In this document: piece after piece, positions 11,396 to 23,172 of the stretch
How the letters are laid out: every line of letters starts with the position of its first letter
How positions within the stretch are numbered: position 1 is the first letter of the stretch
Assembly: GCA_029378245.1 (NCBI GenBank)
Contig: JARKIF010000002.1
Location: forward strand, 3,596,001 to 3,660,000
Direction of reading: 5' to 3'
Length of the DNA: 64,000 nt
Source of the DNA: Roridomyces roridus
Lineage: Eukaryota; Basidiomycota; Agaricomycetes; Agaricales; Mycenaceae
Notes under the pieces: model-generated
What the model was told of the DNA's origin: nothing
What the model saw: only the letters and a program-made list of their open reading frames with translations
Database searches by the model: none
Translations under genes and position numbers: made by a program

Positions 11396-11882
11396 AATCT
11401 TGTAGGATCTATGTATGTGCTAGCCGAGATTGGAAACAATACAGATAAATAGACGGTACTTCACCATTCAGATGTTGGGAAATCGAGCGTCTCACGATGT
11501 CCGATGCTATTCCGACTTGCCTTGTATCGGTACCTAGTGCCACGGAGAAATTAATTGCTTCAATTGCATTACCAGATTGAGGGTAACATACGCCAAATAT
11601 CAAGACATGCCACTGGCGTCGGGTATGCGGACCCGCTCCGTAGGCCTCACAGTTTTTGAACGGCCGTCGACGGGCAGCTAAAACTACCACTAACTTGCCC
11701 AATCCTGGGTAGATTCCAGGATCGAGGTGGTTACCTTACACATACCCTCGCAAAGCATATTTTTACAACCAATTTACTAGTACTACCCATAATTCAGACC
11801 TAAAATTTCAACCCAAGTATCATACATTCTGTGTAAAGATTCAAGAAAGTGCTTGTGTTGCCCGCATTCCTGGTACAATCAC
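11396..11882. other. No gene seen
   Basis: The spacer between two convergent 3' ends is AT-rich near 11750-11850, consistent with 3' UTRs and polyadenylation signals. No conserved frame is visible. Confidence 0.4.
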
Positions 11883-14800
11883 TTACTTTTTGGAGGCAGA
11901 CCATTTGAGTTTGGAAAGGAGTTTGGAGAGCCTCTTGACACCAGTGTGCTGTACATGTCCCTCATACTCCTGGGAGGAAGCCATACCAATGTCATCCTTG
12001 GCATGGACCAAGTCTCCCTGGGCCTGTGTGATAGCCGGAAGGGTATCCGGATGGACTGCTCCCAAGACCTCCCTGTGTTCGGGAAGACCTTGGTGTTGAG
12101 GGTGTTCTGCTGCCTGCTGCCTGCCTGTAGTATGGGATGTCAAAGCAATGTTCCCGGTGGCAAGGAGCCTGTCGGGATGCTCCTCCCCGAGCAACTTCCG
12201 ATGCTGCTGCAGTGCGGAAAGTTTGAGCAGCTCTGCTTCGCTGTGCCGTCCCAGGTCCGAGTAAGTGACTGCCAGGTTGGTCATGGCACGCAGCGTATCA
12301 GGATGCCCTTCGCCAAGCAGCTTCCGACGCTGCTGCAGTACAGAAAGTTTGAGCGGCTCTGCCTCGCTGTGTCGTCCCAGGTCCGAGTAAGTTGCGGCAA
12401 GGTTGTTCATGGCAACTAGCGTGTCAGGATGCTCTTCGCCGAGCAACTTCTGACGCTGCTGCAGCACGGAAAGTTCGAGCAGCTCGGCGTCACTGTACCG
12501 CCCTAATTTCCAGTAAGTCGCTGCAAGGTTGCCCATTGCAAGCAGTGTGTGAGGATGCTCATCGCCAAGCAGCTTCCGACGCTGCTGCAGCACAGAAAGT
12601 TTGAGTGGCTCTGCTTCGCTGTGCCGTCCCAGGTCTGAGTAAGTTGCGGCAAGGGTGCTCATGGCAACCAGCGTGTGAGGATGCTCATCGCCGAGCAGCT
12701 TCCGACGCTGCTGCAGTACGGAGAATTTGAGCGGCTCTGCTTCGCTGTGCCTTCCCAGGTCCGAGTAAGTGACCGCCAGGTTGGTCATGGCACGCAGCGT
12801 GTCAGGATGCTCTTTGCCGAACAGCTTCTGACACTGCTGCAGCACGGAAAGTTTGAGTGGCTCTGCTTCAGTGTACCGTCCCAGTTCCGAGTATGTCCTT
12901 GCAAGGTTGCCCATGGCAAGCAGTGTGTCTGGATGCTCATCACCAAGCAGCTTCTGACGCTGCTGCAGCACAGAGAGTTCAAGTGGCTCTGCACTGCTGT
13001 ATCGTCCCAGTGTTGAGTAAGTGACCGCAAGGTTGGCCATGGCACGCAGCGTGTCAGGATGCTCTTCACCGAACAGCTTCTGACACTGCTGCAGCACGGA
13101 AAGTTTGAGTGGCTCTGCTTCAGTGTACCGTCCCAGTTCCGAGTATGTCCTCGCAAGGTTGCCCATGGCAAGCAGTGTGTCTGGATGCTCATCACCAAGC
13201 AGCTTCTGACGCTGCTGCAGCACAGAGAGTTCAAGTGGCTCTGCTTCCCTGTACCGTCCCAGCTTTGAGTAAGTGGCCGCAAGGTTAGCCATGGCAAACA
13301 GCGTGTGAGGATGCTCATTGCCGAACAGCTTCTGACGCTGCTGCAGCACGGAAATTTCAAGCAGCTCTGCTTCCCTGTACCGTCCCAGCTTTGTGTAAGT
13401 GGCCCCAAGGTTAGCCATAGCAAACAGTGTGTGAGGATGCTCATTGCCGAACAACTTCTGACGCTGCTGCAGCACGTGAAGTTCGAACGGCTCTGCACTG
13501 CTGTACTGTCCCAGTTTGGAGTAAGTGACCGCAAGGTTGCCCATGGCAAGCAGTGTGTCCGGATGATCATCACCGAACAGCTTCCGACGCTGCTGCAGCA
13601 CAGAAAGTTCGAGCAGCTCTGCTTTGCTATGCTGTCCCAGTTTTAAGTAAGTGACCGCAAGGTTGGCCATGGCAACCAGTGTGTCAGGATGCTCATCACC
13701 AAGCAGCCCCCTCTGCTTTTTCAGCTTCAGTTCATACACCCTCCTGGCTCTTTCAAAATTGCCTCCATCATAATAAATGGCCCCATATTGAGCCCAGAAC
13801 TGGGAACTTATGGATGCCAAGTCTGGAACAAGATTTTCCACATGAGCTCTCAGCGCAATCCTCCCTAAATATCCATCAGGGCCAAGATCTATTGCCATGC
13901 CCAATACATCCAACATGCATCTTTGGGCTAGCACTTTATTGGATAAAGTGCCCAAGCACCACAGATGCACCAGTGGATGTATGTTCAGTGTGTTGCTCAA
14001 TTCATGTCTCTCAATCAGGGAGTATTCCTCAATCTCTGCCACAATATTTCTCAACATTTGTTCCTGCCAACATCCCGCACTTGATACAAAGTTTTGCAGG
14101 AATTCTCTGGCTTCCTGCAGTGATTCAGCTTCATCCCTCTGTTTTTTCACTATCCATTCTGTGGCCTTGGCAAAGATTGACTCTGGAATATTGCTGTGAT
14201 GCAATAAAGCACACAGTTGTAAAAAATGGGCAGCAACTGGGCTCAGTCTTTCGAAGCTGATTTGCCAGGTTGTATAGATGGTCCATTCATAGTTATCATG
14301 CCGTGGGCCAGGGTGCTGCCGCAGCAGTTCCTCTTTGTTTTGCCTGTAGATGGATAGATAGTTCATGAGACATTTGAACCTGGCTACATAAGCCCCAGCT
14401 TGGACAATTGCAAGAGGCAGGCATGACAGCTCCTGTGATTTCTGATTGAGTATATGGTCATGATCTGAGTAACTTGCAGCCTACCTGTGCAATACCCAGG
14501 GCTAATTTGTGGTTCTCATCTGTATTCTCCTTGACTGCTCTTGCAAGCAAAAGAAGAGTTGCATTTTCCTGATCCAAGTTTCCAACTTGCGAGTGAGAAG
14601 CAGGGCCATAAGCAGCCAGTTGTGGGTTTCGGGAAGTGATGATAATGTTTCCATGGGTGCAACGTGGAAAGAATGGGTGCAGATTCAGGTTTGGATTGTC
14701 TGCATTGTCATAGAGCAGGATCCACTCTTTGTTTTTAGAAATAAGCCACTGAAAGCCAGCTTCTGGTGTTGTTCCAAATCCCTGAGAGATTGCTATGTTC

Positions 14801-15454
14801 ATGAAGGATGTGTTCAGAGCTTCAGAGGAGCTGGCATTGACAATGAACTGTGTTGTATACCTGGAAAAAGTTGTCAATCATCGAGAATCCTCCCTTAGGA
14901 AGTATTCACCCATTGCATGATTCAAGAAATTTCAGAGCTATCTGAGTCTTCCCAGATCCACCAAGACCATGCAGGACAAACACCATCCTCTTCTTGTTGT
15001 CTGAGGGAAAGTATTGTTGCATCTTGTCAAGAATTTCTTTTCGGCCCTGGAATATGGGAGATGCTGGAGGACACTGGACAAGGGCCAGAGCAGAGTGGCA
15101 TTGTTCCTGGGCTACACTGTTTGCTTAGTTGGTTTCACATCTATTGATTGGACACCTACTGATTCTGGCAGTTTCTCGGCCATCTGAATAGAAGCTATCA
15201 ATGGCAATGAGACCTGACTCTTGTAGAAGCACCAAGAATTTACTTCAAGTTGGTGGTGTGATTTCTGTAAATGAGGGTCCCTCCTTCACCGGGACCACCT
15301 CCTCCCCCATGTTCACCACCTGTTCCCCCCACACCACCTGTGCCACCTGAAAGCCAATTTAAGTACTCAAACCTATTGGAAATTTATGCCATGTCTACTT
15401 GCCATGTATATGAAAATGTGTCCCCGTCTGTATCTCAGCAGCTGGAAGAGACAT
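11883..15454 (-). CDS. NLR protein: Gly-rich N-terminus, NB-ARC, TPR repeats
   Basis: STAND-type signalling ATPase, the fungal counterpart of immune NLRs, thought to act in self/non-self recognition. From the N-terminus: MSLPAAEIQTGTHFHIHG, then a Gly-rich stretch (GGTGG and GGGGGPGEGG units, 15277-15350), and further small exons. Next comes the P-loop GLGGSGKT with FQGRKEIL before it, Walker B WILLYDNAD, NIIITSRNPQL, the LSCLPLAIVQAGAYVA (GLPL-like) segment, a winged-helix-like region and 13 TPRs of 42 residues. Introns at about 14867-14915 and 14420-14474 restore a continuous frame. The N-terminal exon joins before 15125 are tentative. The NB domain is complete and no stop interrupts the repeats, so it is probably functional. 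No N-terminal effector domain is recognised other than the Gly-rich leader common in basidiomycete NLRs. Confidence 0.75.
12106..13744 (-). repeat. 13 tandem 126-bp units encoding TPRs
   Basis: Each unit encodes 42 residues of the pattern LSVLQQRxKLxG-EHPDTL-AM-NLA-TYS-LGRYSEAEPLE. Units 5 and 6 are repeated almost exactly as units 7 and 8, showing a recent two-unit duplication. Units 1 and 13 are the most diverged, as expected at array edges. Confidence 0.85.
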
Positions 15455-15764
15455 TGAATTATGTGGTGCGAGTCGGAGGATAAGAGAGGTGTTGACGTGG
15501 CAGAAGTATTTATGGATCAGATTTGACAAGCACTGCCCTAGTCACTGCCCTGCTCGTGCCTGGCATCGATTGCCCGCAGGTGTGAGACCACTCACCACGT
15601 TTGATGTGATACTCTTGACTCAACTGGCTCCTAGTCCTCAAAAGAAACTGCAAATTGCATTAAACGACCGAGACTACAGTAACATACAACAAATTTCAAG
15701 ACATACAGAACATTATACAAGCAACGAGATACATCAAAGCATTAGTTCGATATTATATGCAGAA

Positions 15765-18700
15765 TTAGATGGAGAGCCAGCGTTTGTAGAGGTCAACCGC
15801 AAGATGGCGCGCACCCGTGGAGCTGTAGATCATGGAAAGATTATACGCCGCTTCGACGGCACATCCGGTGTCCGTGCGAGTGGAAGCAGCCTCGAGAGCG
15901 AGTTCGTAGTGACGCGCAGCGTCGGAGAGTAGACCTGTGATTCGGCGGTCAGTCCAACCAAGATCGTTAGATTCGACGAGGGAAGGAAGGTACCTAAAGA
16001 ATGGAACGTCCGGCCGACGTTGTACTCAATTTCAACAATATGGTCCCCGTCGACGGCTCGGTACGTTCGGTAGCGGGTTATGAAAGCGAGAGCCTGGGAT
16101 GGACACTTCAAACTCCGTGCCCACGGCAGAAAAGGATATCTTACCTGCACGATGAAACGCGCGCGATTGCTGCACTGACGCTGCGCCGCACGCCCGAGCG
16201 AAGCTACAGTGATGCAGAGAGAGATCATCGGATCTTCCTCGCAGTGGTCGAACGCCAGGAGGAAGTAATCTGCCAAATTCAGACCAAAGAACGAAAAAGA
16301 ATATGGATATGGACACTTACACAACGCACTCTGAAAGCTCCCGGCCGCGAGTAGAACCTGCGCGTAAAAGGCAACGATGACGGGATTGTACTCCTTGGCG
16401 ACATCCGGGAGTGGCATCTTCTTCTTCATCGACTTTCGGCGCTCAGTCGACTGCCCGCCCTCCTCTTCCTCCGGATCGTCGGGACCAAAATTGAACCGCT
16501 TCGTCTGCACACTCCATACCAAAGCGTCGGGCCTCAGTGCAGCAGCATCCGCCAGCCGCATCTCACGGTGCAGGTACTTGTGCAGAGTTTGCAAGGTGAA
16601 CGAATCGGTCGCCGCCGCTCCGCTGCCCAGCCCAGCCGCCTGCATGCGTAGAGGCTCGTTGTTGAATTGGTTGCCCACATGCAGCTTGCGTGTCTGCTCG
16701 ATGATCACCGCTAACACGCCAGCGAATGAAGCGCAGGCTGTCGAAATGGGTCAGCGTTGGAATAATAGAGCAAGAGCCATCGTACTCATAAGCCCTACGC
16801 GGATCGCGTTCTGGTAGACAGGTGACTGGTAGGCGCTTGAGACGAGTATATGTCGGAGAACTTCGTCGGCTTGGGTGTACCCTCCCCTCTGGGTAAGCGT
16901 GAATGAATACTGAACACCGAGAGTTAACAGTTGCTCAAACGAGAAAAAATCACAGCGAACCTGGATGATGAGGCGGAGCCAATCGTCGAGACTGATGCCC
17001 CGGAAAACATCGACTTGGTTGAACTTGTCCCCGCTTCTCGTCTTCCGAGCCGTACTCTCATGGGCTAGAACGGAATGAACGAATGTGACGCAGAAAATGC
17101 ACGGATACTCACCGAGATCAAACTGGAGGCGCGAAAGCATCTCCTTCTCGTCGCCTGCTTCCTGTTTCACCCGAGATGTTCGCTTCAAAAATACGCCTTT
17201 GAACACCTGGGAACGATACTCCTCGGTAAATCAAAAACGAGAGAATCCAAAACACATACCCGTGAGGTCGAAAACAACCGCCTATTCTGTCGGAACGCCT
17301 CGACTAATTTCTCCGTTTCCACAAGCCACTCCCGCGACGCCTCCTCCTCTCCCGCCAGCATCCGCGGCCAGAGTTGTTTCACCCTTCGATATCCCTCCAG
17401 CGCCGCCTTCTCCCTCTCCGCCTCCATCTTGTGCACCTCAGCGTTCGAGAGTCGATATTGTGCATTCGAGGTGACGCGCTTGATTCCAGAACGCAGCGTT
17501 TTGTCCTGGATGAGTGGTGCGTTGTCGGTCTGCATTTCGGTTGGCTCTTCCACGGGGGCGTCGGTCTTGCATTTGCGAGTACGGCGTCCGTAACGAGAGT
17601 CCATGACTATTTTCGAGTCAGCTAGCGAATTCAAGAAGAAGTATGGGGAAGTACCTTCGAAGACGAGGTCTAGCGCCTTGCGCGGTTCATTGAGGACTTC
17701 GTAAATTTCAGCAAGGCGCATCTTGACGTCGTTTTCCGTCGGATCCGCCTTGCGAACTACAGTGGGTTCATGAAAAATTCTGGAAATTTGACAAGCTGAC
17801 TACTGACCTGTCTCGTAGATCTCCGCTGCGTCCTGAAGTTCATCCATATTCCTCAGGCAAGCTGCGGTCTTGATGAGGATATCGACGCTGCTCGTCTAAT
17901 TACAATGATCAGGCAAACGTAGCATGACAAGAAAGACACTCGATACCGTCTCGTTGGCCCCAAGAATCTCGTACACCGCGCGCGCCTCGGCCCAAAGCTC
18001 ACGATCAAAGTACGCGTCGGCGATTTCGACAAACAAAGGCGAGTAATCCATCAGGTCCTGCGATAGAACAATATCGGTGTGCACCTAAACGTATGAGTGC
18101 TCCGAAGAATCAAGCTCGAAACAACTCACTTTGGCCTCTTCCTCGTCGCCCATCCTAATCCGCGCAATCGCAAGTCGATGCCGAGCATTCACATCCAACT
18201 CATAATACCCCGGTTCCAAATCATCAGACTCCTCCTCCACCGCCCGCTCAACATCATCATAGTCAAATTCCCGATCGTCGGTACACTCATCCCAATACGT
18301 TTCAGCGCTCCTCCCTTGCAACCACCTCACACCTTTGCGCGTGACATCCACCGCACGCTCGTGTTCGCCGAGGGTGTTGTACAGATCAGCGAGGACGAGG
18401 ATCTCGAGCAGACCAAACCCAGCTCCGGGTGCGTCGACGCCCGTGTCAGCTGCGGGCCCTACACCGGAAGGGAATTTATTGTGGTAGTGAGTGAAGGCGT
18501 CTTGGAAGAGTGTCTTGCAGGTTTCGAGTTCGCCGAGATCGACGAGGACGGTACGGATTTCGGTGAGGATGTTGAGGTCGTGCGGGAAGCGGTCGAGGAT
18601 GCCGAGGAATGCGTTCCGCGTCTGAAAACCAGTTTAGGAAAAGGGTAATGGAAGATGATATAGTTACGCACCGTCCTCATATCGCCAATCTCCTTGCTGA

Positions 18701-19592
18701 GCATCGCGCGATCCCAAAGAGCGGCCACGTTGCTCGGGTCTATGCTCTGCACCTTGGACCAGCAATAGAGCGCTTGTTGATGATGTCCGAGCTCCCTGAA
18801 AACGTCAACTATCAACCACCGAAATGAATTGAACGACGAGGACGTACTTGGACTGTCTCGCCAAACTATCCCACTCCTCCGCGTCTCCCTTGAGATGTGC
18901 GCCCATGATTCGCATCTGCAGCGCCTTGCCAGCCTCGTTCCGATCCTCGTAGCACTTTGCCAACACAGTCCACGCGGCAGCAGCACGCGGCTCGATACGG
19001 AGGACCTCGAGCATGGTCTTGGTAGCAGTGGCCAGATCGCCGTTGACGTAGGCTTGATTGCCCTCCCCGATGAGCGTCTCGGTCTGCAACGACAACTTGA
19101 CACCCTGATTCGGTTGAGAATGGAAAACACGGCTTTGAAGAGAAAGGTAAGGACGAACCCGTCGAGGCCTGAACCGGACTCCCCCAGGTCGAGATGCGCC
19201 TGTATCCTCGATCGAGAAATCCCAATCCTTGGACAACAGCCCGGCGTTGGACGTGCTTTCATTCAACTTGATATCTTGAACGAGGCGTCTGCAGAAAAAA
19301 AACTCTAGCTTCGCACAATCGCCGTTGCGGGAAGAATACGTACTCGAATTCGTCCGCTGCTTCCACGTCGGCTCCCTCGGATTTGACTAAGATCTGCGGC
19401 TTGACGTCTTCTTCCTCGAAGTCCGAGTCCATTTCAGAGTCCGAGTCGCTTTCTGAAGCTCCAGTGAGCCGACAGCCAGCAATGAGAGGAAGAAGAAGTG
19501 CCGTGGTCGTCGTCGTCGTCATCGTCGTGCAGCGCCAACAAGGCCTTGTCATCTTCCATGGCTTCGAGCTTCATTCGGACGAGGGGATCCAT
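15765..19592 (-). CDS. TFIIIC TPR subunit (TFC4/tau131-like)
   Basis: TFIIIC binds the A and B boxes of tRNA genes and recruits TFIIIB and Pol III; the TFC4 subunit is the TPR assembly platform. The protein has an acidic start (poly-Asp, then SESDSDSEMDSDFEEED) and a first TPR set (EGNQAYVNGDLATATKTML, EPRAAAAWTVLAKCYEDRN, HHQQALYCWSKVQSIDPSN). Further helices follow (ILVLADLYNTLGEHERAVD, MRLAEIYEVLNEPRKALDL), then a basic linker and C-terminal TPRs ending AYNLSMIYSSTGARHLAVDL. About 12 short introns are needed. The start is the ATG at 19592 (MDPLVRMKLEAMEDD). One problem is seen: the poly-Asp frame must shift by one to reach GASESDSDSE near 19480, and no good splice pair is visible. So there is either an unusual intron, a real indel, or a downstream start at 19552. 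Confidence 0.8.
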
Positions 19593-20171
19593 GGCTGCTG
19601 GCGATTGAGGTCAGCGAGAGTCTTCATGATGAGTAGGATACGCACCTATGGGTTGCTGTACTGGAAAGAGAGGTCAATGGACAATCTCAGAGCTTCCTTC
19701 GAGAGCGAGAGCGAGTTTCAAAGAGCACACGATGGGGCCGAATTCGCAGATCGAACAGAGATCAAGTACCTGCTGCGCTCAAAGACTCTTACACGGGAGG
19801 AGAAAGTGGGGTATCGCGCGCAGGTGGGTGGTGGTGGTAGGAAGGAAAAGGGAGCGAATGAGCCGAGCCATGGACGGAGAAGCAGCTGCCAAAGAAGGGC
19901 GGAAGCCAAACACCACTTCACGTCAAAACAAAGTCCCAAAATCGAGCGGGAGAAGCTGATGGTTTGAATTCGCTTCCCAAATTGGAAGGTACACGGTCCC
20001 GTGAATTCCTATTGAGTAATTTTTAATTTTGCCCACATATGTACTCGACGCGTACATCTAAAAAGTCCCATACACCCAATTGAGCCCCTCATCCACGTTT
20101 TGAACCCAATTAACCATCCGATAGTATTTAACGAGAGAAAATGCCGAACAATAACTGGGGCTTGAAATAAA
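19593..20171. other. No gene seen
   Basis: This region joins the upstream side of the TFIIIC gene to the 3' side of the next minus-strand gene. Frames are of random composition. Confidence 0.4.
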
Positions 20172-21973
20172 TTAGAGCAGAGCGACAAAGACGTCGTCGA
20201 TGAACGACCACGCAGGGGCACCAGCGCCAGTGAACGTGAGCGTGTCCTTGCCAGTACCGACAACGTTGAACTGAGCGGGAGTGTAACCCTGGTAGCCCAC
20301 AACGCTGCCGACCTTCTTGCCGTTCCAGAACACGTCGACAAACGCGCCAGCCTCAGACACATCGTCAGAGAAGTTGTTGGCAACGAAGACCTGGATGACG
20401 TAGTTGGCGCCCTTGGTCGTCGAGAGAGCCTTGGCGGGCGAAATCGAGCCGCTCAAAGAGTCGTCGCCATTGGCAGCACCGAGGAGGGCAGAGCTGTGTC
20501 CAGTGTGGGCATAGGTCGTGAAGTAGAAGATGGTAGCATCGAGATCGCCGCCCGTGGGGGTGGTACCGATCCAGTTGGCGTACGACGCAGCGAAGCAGAA
20601 GTCGTCGGCACAACCGAAACCCTCGAAGCCACCGTCGACAACAACGGTCTTGCGTTGGTAACCGCGGGAGAGGGTCACGGCGAGGTCGCCCTGGCCAGTG
20701 TTGGTAGCGCTGGAGGCATCGGCAGGGATGTAGTACTGCAGGCCGATATGAATGACTGCGACAAGAAATGGAGAAAAGACGCACCATGGAGCACGTGTAG
20801 GTGGTAGGGGTGCCCTTGACGACCGCACGCCAGATGTTGAAATATTGGCAGACACCGCCGACAGGGTCGTAGCCGCGCGAGTTGCAAAGATCAGCGCAGG
20901 CCTGGACATCGTAGCGGTCAAGGAAAGCAAAGCCCATGTACTAATCGGAGGAATCAATATGGATAATTAGCCAAAGAAAGACGGCCAACTTACACCAGGA
21001 GCGTTGTTGGCACCGTTAGTGGGACCGAAGACAAGATCATATCCAGTGGGCGTAGGGGGGTTGGATTCCTCCGTGCACGCCCATCCGCCGCTCTGGCCAA
21101 TCTTGGTCGGGAGACCGACGATACCCTGAAGATAGCAACTCAGCCATGAGAATAAACCGAGACGAGAACGAACGCACAAAGGGGTTGGTGGGGTGGATTC
21201 CACCCTTGTTGGTCTTCTCAGTCGCGTTGTGGAAGTCAGCGTACGCTGCACACTTGAGGTTGGACAGTTGGGGGAAGAGGAAGTCGAGGAGCGGGTTGTT
21301 GAACTCGTAATATAGGTTGACGAATTCTGGAAAACAGAAATGAGCATCGGACGACGAGAGATAATGTGGTCGAACGTACGGCAGCCATCGACCGAGTCAC
21401 AGAAGTCGAGACACTCCTGGACGTTGTAGGTTCCGTTGTTCACGAGCTTGTAGGTCAGGTACCTGCAGATGCATCAGCTACATTCACAGTAAACTAAAGG
21501 AGCGTTTACGCAGTTCCGTCGACGTAGGCGTCCTCAACGCCAGGAGCCTGGCCCGAAAAGACCTGGGTGTACGAGCGGGTGCGCTTAACAAAGGGCTCCG
21601 CGGGCTCGCGAGCGAGCAGCGGGCTGCTGCGACGGCGGGTGGAAGTGGAGGAGGTGACGTCGGCCACGGTAGCGTTGAGGGCAGTGCCGTCGAGAGCAGT
21701 GACGGCCACGGGAGGGACATCATCGCTGGGTGCTGCCTCGGCGGAGGCCCCGGTCTTTTGGTTGACCGAGGAGATGGTCGAAACCACCGAATCCATGTCC
21801 GTCATGAGATGGGTCACCTCGGCGGTGGGCGACCATGGTGTTCCACGCTGGGCTGGGGGGACGATGGTCGACGCAGAGGCGGCTGATTGAGATCAGAAGG
21901 AGTAGAGAAGGCATGACGGAGAGGACGCACAGATAAAGAGAGCGGCAAGTGCGAGGAATCGCGTGGACGGCAT
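20172..21973 (-). CDS. Secreted fruit-body-type protein, copy 1
   Basis: Extracellular protein of a family I associate with agaricomycete fruit-body-specific secreted proteins; no enzymatic role is known to me. The signal peptide MPSTRFLALAALFI is followed by a pro-region with a polybasic Kex2-like site (STRRRSS). Next come Cys-containing modules: ECLDFCDSVDGC, then YMGFAFLDRYDVQACADLCN with VGGVCQYFNIWRA and TTYTCSM. A C-terminal beta-rich domain ends SFIDDVFVALL. Introns near 21910, 21480, 21330, 21130, 20960 and 20780 join these parts. The domain order is identical to the gene at 23173, so the pair is a tandem duplication about 1.2 kb apart. The cysteine spacing (CxxFC, CxxxC) recalls apple/PAN-like modules, but I cannot confirm that. 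Confidence 0.7.
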
Positions 21974-23172
21974 TTTACCAAGCCTGACGGTGTAGAGGGG
22001 AGGGGAGGAGGAAGGGGAGAAGGGCGTGGGGGCGCTGAGGATTCTGCGGCCGTTCGGAATTTCATATGTAGTGGATCGCAGGGTCCGCTTGGCAAGCGCG
22101 TGAACAGAAAACTCAGCAAGTGGTCATACGGTGTGAAAGAAGCCTAAAGCCGAGATTCGAGATTCGAGAAAGAACTTAAGAAGAACCGTCGGCAGGCGTC
22201 GGCTAAGAAAGGGCCTGACCCACATCTTGTCTGCTGGCGGGGATGCGGGGGCAGACGTCTACCCATTTTGCTGGCCCAGTGGCCTGCGCAACGGCGACCT
22301 CGTGCTCGACTTCTGAGACGAAAAAGGAGGAAGACAAATGGGTCGCAAGCTGTCGCAAGGCGTCATCAGTGAGCCATGCTTACCACTCTCCGCCTCGTTT
22401 CACATTGACACCGGATCTGCTCAGTTTGATGTTGATCGTGCCTCTGGCCTCCGATGCCTGTTCAACTTTGAGAAACGCCGACATAGACCGTTTGTAGCCG
22501 TTCTTGCCGTAGTCGCGTACCTGAACTTGTGAGGTCAGTCGCAGGCTAGAGATGACGCGGCCTGACATGGCCCCATCCCAATCATGCCGAGCGCGTTCGG
22601 AACACCTTCAAGGGTCGCGTCGAAGCGTTGGCTTACGGCTCTCCCCAGGAACTATTTAAACGGTTAATATTCGAGATCTTGGCAATGGCAACAACGCAAC
22701 GTCTAACGACGTTCGAGAACTTCCGGCTTCACACGGACGAAAAGTTGAACATTCAAATGTCGAATAGAAAATTACGCACCGGAACCCCGCCCCGCCGCCG
22801 TTTCCCCCATAGGAGGGTTTGCTGGCATGACACGGAGCAGTCTAATGCAGCCTTGTAATACATTCAAGGATCAGTGGTGGCTTCGAACGCACCCGGGGAC
22901 GTTGCAACAGACATTATTCACATGTTCGAATGTCTTCGAATTCTCTGATGTTCAACAAACCTACAGCAGCAGCAAGTCGAGCTTCAGATACGTCGCACAA
23001 ACAACAATTTTGAAGTACATATCTCTACCATATGTAAGTACCAGCGTCCAAATTAACCCCATGAATGTAGTCTATGTATGTACGCCGAAAGAATGGAAGA
23101 TTGAAGGATGTCAATCCATGAGAATAAATTAGAATGGACGAACGCGGGGAACCAATCAGCACAACGCCGAAA
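21974..23172. other. Intergenic region between tandem copies, no gene seen
   Basis: Holds the promoter of the 20172-21973 gene and the 3' flank of its paralogue. Short frames have no recognisable content and no structured repeat was found. Confidence 0.4.
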
